From Mesostigma viride (Eukaryota > Streptophyta > Mesostigmatophyceae > Mesostigmatales > Mesostigmataceae), in contig RPFO01000132.1 of NCBI GenBank assembly GCA_009746045.1, positions 126,001 through 177,500 on the forward strand: DNA of 51,500 nucleotides, written 5' to 3'. The notes beneath the pieces were generated by a model. The model was not told the DNA's origin. It saw only the letters and a program-made list of their open reading frames with translations, and searched no databases. The translations under genes were made by a program, and so were the position numbers. Within the stretch, counting starts at the first letter, position 1; each line of letters begins with the position of its first letter. Positions 34,651 through 46,300 of this stretch are shown here, piece by piece.

Positions 34651-37600
34651 TTATTGATCTTTCCGAGAGCGCGTCGACCTTGGCTTTGCGGCGGGCGACT
34701 TGGCCGGCTTTGCCTCGCTGGCCAGCTTGTTGATGTTCTTGAGTGCGTGGATCACGCACGCCAAGGGCACGACGATCCAGATGCCGTTCATGATGATGAA
34801 GTAGAAGTGGAAGTAGAGCCACTCGGGGCGCGAGTGGATCAGGCCCTCCAGGTACGCGGTCCAAAAGTAGACCACGTCACCGTAGAGCTGGCACATGGAC
34901 GTGATCATCTGGAGGCTCCAGCGGAATGAGGCGCCCTTGTAGATGCCGAGGCTGCCAGGTGGCGCAGTGACAGGGCGAGAAAGCAGGTGCAAATGGTCAT
35001 TGCTTAGTGATGACACGGGCCAACTGAATGCGGACGCATCCGGGCTTATGCTCCGTGGCAGGCCCATGGAACTGCGTGGCTACTTGGTGCGGGCAAAAGC
35101 CTGCAACTATTGAGAACAGGGCCCCTAGTCATACCACGCAGACCATGGCGAGGAGGAGCGGGACGACATGGAGTGAGTGACTCGCAGGTTCCAGGGACGG
35201 CATACGAACACTCAAGCCAGGACAGTGGTCATTACCCGCCACGAGAATTCTACCTCAAAGGGAAAGGGAGCAGGGGTGGGCTTGCAAGATTACAGGCCTT
35301 GGCCCACACAGCGGCTGCGCTGTCCTTGCTGAAGAAAACAGTAAAGGACATGGGAGAGAGAGAGAGCGTTTATTTCGCCGGTGGGAGGAACCTTCAATAC
35401 ACCTTTATACCGCTAGAAAGTCGGGCGTACATGCACGGACATCCACTACACAACTGGTACACTGGGGCAGACGGATGGATACACGCAGTCCCGTTGGGGA
35501 CTCGCGGAGCACAATAACGCAACGGATGACAGTGCTATCTATCCCTGGTTGTTTCGCAATGAGAAGGGGGCAGAGACTCCCCTCTTCTTTCAAGCCCGGA
35601 GGCAAGCCACAACAGCGCTCATCGTGGCTATTCACTGTGTCTTGGTCATGTTCGGATTGATGGCCTATCTGAAGTGAGACAACTATGACCTATCTAGTTG
35701 CTCGGACCAATGACCCGAGTATTTGTTTGACTGAGGAAGTGTATGCTCACTGCGATGCGGTGGTGGATGAAAACGATGCTGTAGTGCCAGCCTTGTGCGG
35801 CTTCATGTGCACACGGTGGTTAGGAGAGGCAGCATTTGCGAGGTTGAACGTGATTAGCTACTCGTGAGGAACTAGGTGTGGCGCAGTGGATTGGATGCAC
35901 ATGCACACTACGTAATGGCAAACCATGACGTGCTGGTGCCAAACCCTTCCTGGGCACCATCTCACCAACAGATCCCACTGGATGGAATGCTTACGATGTG
36001 ATGAAGCAGAGCGGTCCCACCACGAAGGCCGTGAGGCTCTCAATGGCCACCACGCCGGACTCCCTTGCAGCATAGCGAGAGTCCGCCTTGCTGTACTCCT
36101 TCCCTGTAATTGCCCCCCACCCACCACACAGTAACAATCATGTTTAAAAGCACAAAAGAAGGGGGGGGGGGGGGGGGGGGGAGGGGGGAGGAGGGCAGGC
36201 AGCCGGGTGCAGTGGCGCCCAATTTTCGCCCCCAACGTGAAAAGGGGAGGTGGTAATGTGCGCGATCAGACGAGTGGGTAGGAATGGTCACGGAGCAAAC
36301 GGCGAATGCATGGCATGCCTACCAGATGAGTGCATTTAACGACGGCTTTGCAAGGCAACCCCCTTTTGACAAGACAACCACCCAACAATTACAGTGACCA
36401 GCATCGTGACCAGTGGGTTCCATGCTAACGCTTTGCAAGGCAACCCCCTTTTGACAAGACAACCACCCAACAATTACAGTGACCAGCATCGTGACCAGTG
36501 GGCTCCATGCTAACGCTTTGCAAGGCAACCCCCTTTTGACAAGACAACCACCCAACAATTACAGTGACCAGCATCGTGACCAGTGGGTTCCATGCTAACG
36601 CTTTGCAAGGCAACCCCCTTTTGACAAGACAACCACCCAACAATTACAGTGACCAGCATCGTGACCAGTGGGTTCCATGCTAACGCTCCGCAAGGCAACC
36701 CCCTTTTGACAAGACAACCACCCAACAATTACAGTGACCAGCATCGTGACCAGTGGGTTCCATGCTAACGCTCCGCAAGGCAACCCCCTTTGAACTGAAC
36801 ACATGGGCAACCCCGTGGAAGGGGACACAGGGATGGCGGGGCCTCCCTAAGCGGGCACGAGCCCTGACAAGATGACTACTACTGGTGGGGACAGAGAACT
36901 TTTGTGGGGGTTGGGGGCAGTGCTCATCTTAGACTTTTCGGCACAGCCGGCCCCGCCCCGGCAACAATCGCAGAAGCCGGGAGCCGGAGACACCCGGCAG
37001 GTTCCCGGAAACTAGCTTCGTACACTTTAAAGGACCCAAGGGCCCCTGGAAAATCGGATTTTGTGTCACAAAGACTTCTTGAGGGTCAGCCGCCTCGCGC
37101 CCACTACTGTCGGCCGTCAGAAGTTACCACCGTCATTCATCTTGTTGTTGTTGTTGTTGTTGTTGTTGCCCACGCCGCACATGGGCAGCAGAGATTGGGA
37201 AACGGCCGAGGGCCAGGACACTGAACAGCATGCCATCACAAACATACAACACAGGAACAAAGGTGCTCAGCGGGGACATGTACGGTTGCATCATGGTCAT
37301 TGCTACAACAGCTTGGTGTGTCCTAGCACATGTACGGTTGCATCATGGTCATTGCTACAACAGCTTGGTGTGTCCTGGCTAAGGATCCGCCAACTAGAGT
37401 TGTTGTTGTTGTTGTTGACCGCGCCGCACATGGGCAGCAGAGATTGGGAAACGGCCAACTAGAGTAGCCGAGTGGCAGGTTTGGGGGGAAGAAACAAGAA
37501 ACTCACTGAACTCCTAGCGCCGAATATTAATTGTCCCTACTAAGAATTTTTGTCACCTACTACGAACTACCGACCTATAAGCACCGTTTCCCCGCCCCGG

Positions 37601-39143
37601 CAACTGTATGGCCTGCCGGCGCGCCGGCCCCGCCCCAGCAACTTTCCCGCCCTGCCGGCCCCGGCAGCTCCCCGGCGGGGCCGGCAGTAAAATGAGCACT
37701 GGTTGGGGGAGAATGTGGCATGATGCCTCCGCCCCAGCATGCCCAAACCTAAGTGCACGCCACCACACTCCTGCCATGGTATGCACATTGTGGCTTGCAC
37801 ATTGTGGCTTGTAGATTGTGGCATGGACATACATGTACCCTACCTAGTGCAAGCAAATGAACCTATCCCCAGTAAAGAATCCCATCTTCTGCCAGCCGAT
37901 AGAGGCACGTACTGCAACATCGCCCCTGCCATAATATTCCTCCCTTTCCCCCCGGCCCCCACGATGTGCTGTACATGCTATGGTGCCAGTGCCCCGAGCC
38001 ACCATAACCACTGGCGAACGCAGGACATGCCGCAAGCGCTACACGCGATGTGGAGACGTGACTTGAATGGTGGGGAGCGGGATGAGGGGGGTTATGGGAT
38101 GGCGGTAGTGAAAAATGGTGGGATGGGATGGGATGGGATGGGATGGGATGGGATGGGATGGGATGGGATGGGATGGGATGGGATGGGATGGGATGGGATG
38201 GGATGGGATGGGATGGGATGGGATGGGATGGGATGGGATGGGATGGGATGGGATGGGATGGGATGGGATGGGATGGGATGGGATGGGATGGGATGGGATG
38301 GGATGGGATGGGATGGGATGGGATGGGATGGGATGGGATGGGATGGGATGGGATGGGATGGGATGGGATGGGATGGGATGGGATGGGATGGGATGGGATG
38401 GGATGGGATGGGATGGAGTGTAATGGGATGGGGTTGGTGGGGCGGGGTTTATGGGGTGCGGGTGATGATGGGTTAGGTGTGACCACGTGGGTTGGTTAGA
38501 TGTGTGATGGTCATCTTCCCACGTACACATGCCGTGGAACAAGATATTGGCCTCGTGGAAGAAGGTATAGCAGCGCCCTTGCATGAATGACCTCGTGCAC
38601 TGAGCCACCCTAAGCTGTCGCACATACACATTTCGTGGAAGAAGTTGCTGGTCGTGCTCTTGTAGAACTCGGGCGAGATGGCGAACATGCCCTCCAGCGC
38701 GCAGTGAATGACGCCGCACAGCACGAACCAGCACATGAGCAGCTTGTCCAGGAAACCCAGGCCGGCGCGCGCTGGGGGTGGGGGGCACCGGGGAAGTAAG
38801 ACCGGACACAAAATGCCACACAACACCGTGAACACGGTCAATCCCTTGCATTGCTGAAACATGTGATCGGCATTTCGCCACCCAGTGAACACTACCTAAG
38901 CCTATGAATAAGAACGTTCCCTGACAGCACTGTAATGGATCCTGTCACATTCGAACATGCATTGCGGCAGCTTTTGCAGATACGACGGCTTGCGGGCTCA
39001 CCAGACACAATCCAGGTAACCACACAGATAACGCCGGCGACGGCAAAGAAAGTCCCCAGCAGCTCATAGACGCTCCAACTAATAGGGGCAAACCCCTCGA
39101 GCGTCAAGTCCACGGGATAATAAGGGTGTAAGGCATCTGCCAT
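34651..39143 (-). CDS. HYD1: 3-beta-hydroxysteroid delta8-delta7 isomerase (emopamil-binding protein family)
   Basis: Four exons, 39143-39002, 38771-38628, 36103-35995 and 34951-34651, join in frame (phases 1, 1, 2; all GT-AG) to 231 residues, the usual size of the family. The enzyme moves the sterol double bond from C8 to C7 in the endoplasmic reticulum membrane. Seen: the N-terminal HPYYPVDL; a membrane segment LLGTFFAVAGVICVVTWIVSG; CWFVLCGVIHCALEGMF with the His and Glu typical of the active site; WKEYSKADSRY (created across an exon junction); IESLTAFVVGPLCF; QLYGDVVYF; and YFHFYFIIMNGIWIVVPLACV. The tail is Lys-rich (KSPAAKPRSTRSRKDQ), suiting an ER protein. An earlier in-frame non-ATG extension is rejected. 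It diverges from the BEACH gene. Confidence 0.93.
34952..35994 (-). other. Intron 3 of the sterol isomerase gene
   Basis: 1043 nt, GTAAGC...GGCAG. It contains the motif GCAGTCCCGTTGGGGACTCG (35487-35506), related in reverse orientation to the hairpin repeat at 27439. No gene inside. Confidence 0.8.
36346..36790. repeat. 85-bp tandem repeat, about five copies
   Basis: Units start CTTTGCAAGGCAACCCCCTT at 36346, 36431, 36516 and 36601; the next two units (36686 and 36771) start CTCCGCAAGG. The copies are nearly identical, indicating recent expansion. The last copy is partial. Confidence 0.95.
38118..38415. repeat. (GGGAT)n pentanucleotide satellite, ~60 copies
   Basis: An uninterrupted GGGAT/CCCAT array about 300 bp long in intron 2 of the sterol isomerase gene. 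Encoded Met-Gly-Trp-Asp or Ile-Pro-Ser-His repeats are artefacts. Confidence 0.97.
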
Positions 39144-40302
39144 TCCTACCAGAAAAATGCTGCCCTGCCAGAATGGCACCAACCCAAAGCGACCAACGCG
39201 TGGGCAGGATTACAGGGCAGAAAACTAGCAGATCCTAAAACAAAACGCGGTATCGTCAACGCGTTTGGTCAACGCGCACACTACCGTTACCAGCCCCTTG
39301 AATATTCACGCGCCTCATTAATCCATCGACGTTTTGAGTTGGTGACAGTGTGTCATGCGCGCACGAAGGACTTGCCGCCAACTGCCAAGCAGGCTGCCCC
39401 CTGCCCGCAACTAGCACGCCAACTCACCCATGCCGGCCCTGACCGTATCAGGAAGTAATATTACGCATTATCCGTATTATTGCTGTCCTAATTCTGATGG
39501 AAGAGGCTTCAGTCCGTGACTGACTTGTCACTTCGTTAGTGACCCATAGTTGCAACGGTGACAGAACCCATGGCGAAGCGTATGGACAGTTGGACACGCG
39601 TCATTATAAAAATCGGTGCGGTGAGTCGGTGACGGCGCGGGGGAGGAGGGTGAGCCGGCGACGACGACGTGGCATTTCCTGGGTCATGCAGGGGTCATCC
39701 AAGAATTGTGTCAGCCGTCATAACTACGTTGTGACCGCACAAGGTGACTGCATTATTTGCGTCCTTCTTCTACCAACTAGGGATACTACAGATGCTCGTA
39801 CATTTGAAACGTATAACAGGAGTATGAATCATCTCCCAGAAAGTTGGTACTTGAAACTTTGCTATGACCGGCGTGTGATCCAACTGCACTGAACTTGAAC
39901 CGAAACATGGAACTTGACTTGGGACAGCGTGCTAATTGGTACGTGCTAATTGGTACGAGCTGCAGCGTTGCCAGCACCAGAACGCGCGGGGACGTGCTCT
40001 ACGGCCCCATGGCGGGGTGCAGGACGCCGTGCCAAAGATTGGACGTGCAGACGTGCAGACTGCAGTCCTGCAGATCGTGCATGGGTAGAATAATTAGGGT
40101 AATCCGAGAGCGGGCAACTGAAGAAGTAACATTCAATTTAGACGTTTTCCAAGTGAAGGATTAAGGATGTATGTTGCGCACCATGCAGTAAAACCTGCAG
40201 TGGCATTGCCTCAATTTTCATGCGGAGACTGGGTTTTTATACCTTCAGTGCTTGAATTGCGTTGTACCATGCCAGAGCTGAAATTATAGGTCATGCAGCG
40301 TC
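39144..40302. promoter_or_regulatory. Divergent intergenic region between the isomerase and BEACH genes
   Basis: About 1.16 kb separates two opposed start codons, so both promoters must lie here. Short CAACGCG and GTCAACGCG repeats occur at about 39255-39285. No clear TATA box was found at the expected distances, which fits housekeeping promoters. Short frames at 39539-39892 and 39895-40164 are unsupported. Confidence 0.45.
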
Positions 40303-43300
40303 ATGAATTTGCTACGAGGTGTAAAAAGCGTAGCTGAGTATCTGAAAAAGTCCTCTCAAGCGCCGTCTCCTGGCGACGGGCTTGTCGACAGCTATGTGCC
40401 CGAAAAGCATGCTGCGCCTATCCCAATCGACATTCAATTCAGGTAATTGCTTCGGGCCCGCATCCACAGAACATTTCCATTGCCACCGACGGAGAGTTCT
40501 TCCTGCGTTGCTCGTGCTGGCAGCTGTTTCTTAATGGCCGGTATCCCTCTCGCGCTCAGGCGTTGGGAGCTCGCATACGTCAGAGTGTAATGTCATCCTG
40601 GGGAGATTGCGAGCACTCTCGTGAATTACGCTGATACCTACGTGGCTGATTACAATTTTTATTTTTCTCATGCACTTACTTATGCTTCTGGCTGCAAATG
40701 CGCGGCGCCGCCTTTCGAAACCCTGGGGGGTGGCCCAGGGAGGATGTCCCTGAGGAGGCTGGGCTTCTCAAGCTGTGGAAGGCATACGAAGCATCGGAGG
40801 CAACTGATGTAAGTCTTGCCAGCTAGCCGTCGCAGGATGCAATAGGCCAATATTCTTGTACTTGCTATCCAGCCACGTGGCATTATAATGCCTGCAGGTG
40901 TTGGGCTGTCGGCTTGTAAGCTCTACTGTTTCTTGGACATGCACTACTCTCAGTGAGGAAGAGCCCTTCGCGAGGTGGATTGCCTAGTCCTAGCAGCAGG
41001 GCTATTTAAATATTCTCTAGACAAGTTTTAATGTCGTCCTTGGATCGTACGGAGCTCTTTCCTCTCCTATTCAGTTCTTCCCTGTCTCTTATAGTGTTCT
41101 GTCCTGTACAGTACCTTGTGTGGTGCCTTGTGCCGTGCATCGTCACGCATCTTATCCATGTATTCCACGGTGCTGTGCCCGTTCCGTCGTCCAGTGCCTT
41201 GCCCAGAATGTTTTGTACCGTGAGCGCGGTGGGGACATCTTGTATGGCGAACACTGCAGGGACGCGCCAGCTGCCCCTTCCACCAATCCGCTCCTGTGTG
41301 CCCCACAGTTCCACATGACTCTCTCGCCATGTGGGGGTGCATCGAAACGGTAGAAGTAAGAAAATGCTACCCTTTCAGGCGATTGTTGCCCTCGCAAAGC
41401 CCAGAGGCATGCGGGCCACGACGCGCCAACAATGTGCTGCTGGCCATGGTGGTGTGTGCCGTCCACCTGCCGCAGCAACTAGCGGACAATGCTCGTTGCA
41501 CACGCGTCCACTACAGTACTAGTTGCACACGTGCACAGGTATCGTGTGCATCACTGGTCGTGTGTGCCTTCTGCCAGCTCATAGGTTATCGCATGAGCCG
41601 TCCCCTGGCCTATGCGAACGTGCCCGTAGGATGATATGCATATCATCCGCCATTACTTGATGCGACCCACTATGGGAATTGTTCTTCCTTCCCTATTCGG
41701 GCTTACTTGCGGAACCAGTTCTGTAACCATCGCATTTGCCAGCATGGCCGCATTGGCTCTTGTCCTATTTCCCATGTGCGCATGCCCAGCCTTTCGGTAT
41801 GTGCCGGAACCCCCTGTGTGCGCCCAACTGTGACTGCCAACCCCTCCACTGTGAGCTCGACTGTGTTTCCCTCCCCCCCTCCCTGGGTGTACCCAAACCC
41901 TGTGTCCATCCACGCTTTCTGTTGCCTCCGAAAAAGGTAAGTCTTTGTGTTTGGTAAGAGACTGTATGAGGTAGCCTTTCTCCTTGCTACTGGCATTTCA
42001 ATGGCATATTTTTTTTTAATAATGGGCAATTCTTGAATGTGACCTTGTGTGTGTGACCCTATGTGTTTTTGGCCTTAATCCACGCATCCATGTGCGGTGG
42101 CGTCGCCAGGCCTCCGACAAGGCCCTGCAGGCCTTTGTGGCCGAGTTTGTGCGCGTGTTTGAGGGCTGGCAGCCATCACCCCCGCCAGGTGGCGACGAGG
42201 GGGACCGCCACCACGCGCACGCCCATGGCAAGGCGCCACTTGTCATTGGCTGCACGCTGGGCCATCCCACCGAGGTCCTCAGGGCACTGATAAAGGCGCT
42301 CAAGGGCCTGGTAGATGCCTATGGAAGCGGTGAGTGGTTACAGGTGTTTGTAGTCATGGTGGGTGGTTGCAGTGCTTGTCATGGATGTGCATGGAAGCAG
42401 TAGGTGGTTGCATGTGTTTGTAGTCATGTTGGGTGGTTTCAGTGCTTGTCATGGATGTGCATAGAAGCAGTAGGTGTTTGCATGTGTTTGTAGTCATGTT
42501 GGGTGGTTTCAGTGCTTGTCATGGATGTGCATGGAAGCAGTAGGTGTTTGCATGTGTTTGTAGTCATGTTGGGTGGTTTCAGTGCTTGTCGTGGACGTGC
42601 ATGGAAGCAGCAGGTGGTTGCATGTGTTAGTCTTGGTGGGTGGTTGCAGTGCTTGTCATGGACGTGCATGGAAGCAGCAGGTGTTTGCATGTGTTTGTAG
42701 TCATGGTGGGTGGTTTCAGTGCTTGTCGTGGACGTGCATGGAAGCAGCAGGTGGTTGCATGTGTTAGTCTTGGTGGGTGGTTTCAGTGCTTGTCATGGAC
42801 GTGCATGGAAGCAGTAGGTGTTTGCATGTGTTAGTCTTGGTGGGTGGTTTCAGTGCTTGTCATGGACGTGCATGGAAGCAGTAGGTGGTTGCATGTGTTT
42901 GTAGTCATGGTGGGTGGTTTCAGTGCTTGTCGTGGACGTGCATGGAAGCAGTAGGTGGTTGCATGTGTTTGTAGTCATGGTGGGTGGTTGCAGTGCTTGT
43001 CATGGATGTGCATGCAAGCGGTGGGTAGATGCTAAAGCCGGCGCCTGTCCCAGAGTGCCCTCAAGCCAAACTTCGCCATAATTGTACGCATCATTGTGGA
43101 TGGTGGATTCTTGTGGTGGGTGTATCCTTGTGGCGGTTGCGTCCTTGTGGGTGGTGCGTCCTTTCTGTCATGGTTTTCCGTGCAAAAGTCTTCAGCTTCT
43201 CCCTTCAGCCCAGCTGTCTTTTGTGGCCCTGATTGTCCCCATGGATTGCTAGCCAAGTCTGATTTGTTCATCATGCACAAGGCAAGAAGTCCTGGTGATG

Positions 43301-46300
43301 GCGATGGTAGCCCAGCCCCTTGCACCATGGTAATAACAAATCTTGTGAAACCCAGTTTTTAGAAATCTAATCGAATCGAAGCCCCTTTCTCTCTCTGTTC
43401 TGGGAACACCTCATCACGTTTCCTTCCCCCTTGTGCGCATCGCCCTTCCTTCCCCTTAGTACATCGCCTGCCCTTGGTAGGTTCATTCCGTAGTTCTTAT
43501 TTTCTCCATGTTTCCAGTCACGTTTCTATGCCCTCCCCCCCCCTGCATCATGCCCGCATACGTCTCTTCTTCCTCTCTCTCTCCCCCTGCCCCCCGTGCC
43601 TATGTGCAGCTCTCTCCTGGGACGCACCGGGTGGCCTGTCGTCCTCTTCCTCCTCCTCCTCGCTGTCATCGCTGTCATCCGTGGCCCTGGGCCCCGCGCT
43701 GGCGCCCGCCCCGCCCGACGTGTCCTCCTCGCTGGCGCGCAACGCGGCCGCGTTCGATGTGCTGACTGCCGTGTCCATCGTCCTGCGCTCGCCGCTCAAC
43801 CAGCACACGTTTGCGGCGCTGCGGGGGCAGGCGCTCATCTTCCGGCTCATGAAAGGTACGGGTGTGGGGTGTGAGTGAGTTACAAGGGAAGGCCAGTAGG
43901 AGGGCGGGTAAGAAAGGCGCTTGTCTTCCAGCTTGTGAAGAGTATGGGCGCGGGGTGTGCGTTTACGAAGGAAGGGTAGTAGGGGGGAGGGTCATGGAGG
44001 CGCTTATCTTCCAGCTCATGAAGGGTCAGGGTTCCATAAATAAGGGTGGAGTGGTGGGGGGCTGCGGAGGGAAGGGTCAAGACAGATGCTCGTGGTCCAG
44101 CTTCGTGAAAGGTACGTGTGTGTGTGGGGGGGTGGATGAAGTTCATGAGGGCAGAATATTGTGGTGAAGGATGAGGGTGAGGTCATGGTGTGGCCGACAC
44201 TCGCAGGACACGCATGGTGGGGGGAGATGCTTTAAGGAGGATGACGGAGTCGCTCTATTCAGGTACAGGGGAACCCTAGAGAGACAGTCCGCCCCTGCTC
44301 TCCCATCATTTGATAAGCTTGTCATGCAGGAGGGGCGGTTTTGAATCATCCTTCCCATGTGGTACCCGTTAGGGTCACCGTCGACTCTTCGCATGCAACG
44401 AGAATGGGGGCAGGGCTTTCCCATCGTATAATGTGTCCCATCGTATAATGTGACCATTAAAGTTTCGCATGTACTCGCATCCACTCGCATTCGCTCGTCG
44501 TGTCTCGTCTCGTCTCGTAATATGCCGCCTGACCATGCTTTCTATGGATGCCCATTTTTCCCACCCCACTTGCACGGTCCCTTCCCCCCCCCCCCCCCCT
44601 CCTTGCTCCCTCCCCTCCCCCCAACCCTGGGTCCCCTTTCCCTTCTGTGTGGTACCCACCCACCCGCGCGCCTCACCGCATGCCAGCTGGCATCACGCGG
44701 CTGAGCGCACTCTCCTCGGTCGTGCTCGTCAGCGCGCCCACCGTCCAGACCCAGCTCCGTTTCGTCCTCTGCCTGCTCGCCCACACCGTCATCATCACCG
44801 CCGCGTTCGTCCACCACGAGCGTGCCCAGGCCGCCGCGGCCGCCGCACGCGCTGCTGCCGCCCGCCCCGCTCATACTTCTGGCAGAGGCCCCCCGAGCCG
44901 TTCCCGCAGCGGCAGTCTGTCCCAGCTCGACGATGATGTGGCGTTCTCGTCCCCCTTTGATGGGGGTCCCTGGGGGGACGGCTCACTATGGGCGGGGGAT
45001 AGCAGTGCTGTGGTTGCCGCGGGGACGCAGCGGTTTGTGGCTGCGGGGTTGGGGGCGGGCGCGGCCCCGCCCGTGTCGGTGATTGAGACGGACGCGCTGG
45101 GGCAGCTCGTGGGTGAGTGCTGCATGCGTCATGTTTGTACTCTGATTGTTGGACCACGTTCCCTGCGCTGGGGCCGCGCGTCGGTGCGTGCGGCAGTCTT
45201 ATTACGAGACTGTCGTAAAATATGTTTTCTTCGCGCAAAGGGTGACAGCTCTTAGGTGCATTCTCCATGCAGCAAGTTTGCATCGTACTATATTAACCAG
45301 GTGTTCACTCCGTAAGCCGCGTTTCCTGCACGGAATGGCGCATATGTGCGTGTGCGCGATTTGGTCAGCTGTTGCCCCACCGTGCAAGGTGGGAAAACCG
45401 TGACGGTGGGAAAATGTGAACGGGAACCTTGAACGGTGCGAAAACATGAACGAACCAGCGACATGGAGCCATGATGGCACTACCAGCCTTTGTCTTAGCT
45501 GATATGTCATCCACCCCTTCCTTTGCCTGTTTATTCGCCCCCCTTTTGTCCTTCCCCCTTCCCCCACCCCCTCCGTCCCCTTCCCCCCCATCTCCCCCTT
45601 CCTCCCCTCCCCCCCTTGTCCTCCCTTCCCCCTCCCTCCCCCCTCCCTTCCCCCCCCTTTCTCTCCCCACCCCACCCCACCCCACCCCACCCCACCCCAC
45701 CCCACCCCACCCCACCCCACCCCACCCCACCCCACCCCACCCCACCCCACCCCACCCCACCCCACCCACCCCACCCCACCCCACCCCACCCCACCCCACC
45801 CCACCCCACCCCACCCCACCCCACCCCACCCACCCCACCCCACCCCACCCACCCCACCCCACCCCACCCCACCCCACCCCACCCCACCCACCCCACCCCT
45901 TCACGCCCTATCCTGCCTTTGGTATATAGAGCTGCTCCGCATCCTGCGGCTGCTGCGCTTCCAGCACGCCGCCGCCCCCGCCGACACCTCGCTGGAGCAG
46001 CTGGTTCTGCGCACAATGGGCGCTGCGCTCACCACGGGCGCTCCCGCGCAGAACCACCTGCGGTCAGTCAGTGGGCTTGAGGTGCTGCTGGATGGGCTGG
46101 GGTGGCCCGCAACCAGCACGCTTGGGCGGGGGGGCGCGGGCGGCGCGGCTGAGACTGCTCCAAGCATGACCAGGTAGGTGGCCGGTTGTTTTTTGTTATC
46201 TTTGCAAGGTGACGGTAGACAGCAACACCGCACCTTAGAAGGGACCCTAGCGGAGACCAGCCGTGAGGACGCGTGTGAAGGAGAGAAGCTGTAAAGACAG

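Larger units (their letters stand above)
36104..38627 (-). other. Intron 2 of the sterol isomerase gene, satellite-filled
   Basis: 2524 nt, GTATGT...TACAG. It holds a poly-G run at 36163-36181, an 85-bp tandem repeat (36346-36790), two GTT microsatellites (about 37143-37168 and 37397-37415), each followed by GCCGCACATGGGCAGCAGAG, a ~50-bp direct duplication (about 37277-37378), and a long GGGAT array. All of it lies between exons 2 and 3. Confidence 0.8.

Noticed and set aside
37863-38881. Long frames of Met-Gly-Trp-Asp or Ile-Pro-Ser-His
   Set aside because: Products of the GGGAT/CCCAT satellite inside an intron.
39144-39182. Upstream start of the sterol isomerase at 39182
   Set aside because: Needs a non-ATG codon; the ATG at 39143 gives a product of normal family length.
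39539-39892. 117-residue plus-strand frame in the divergent intergenic region
   Set aside because: No family signal, and it lies where promoters are expected.
45202-46016. Long Gly/Val/Trp- or Pro/His/Thr-rich frames
   Set aside because: Products of the CCCCA satellite; the real exon here is 45930-46173.
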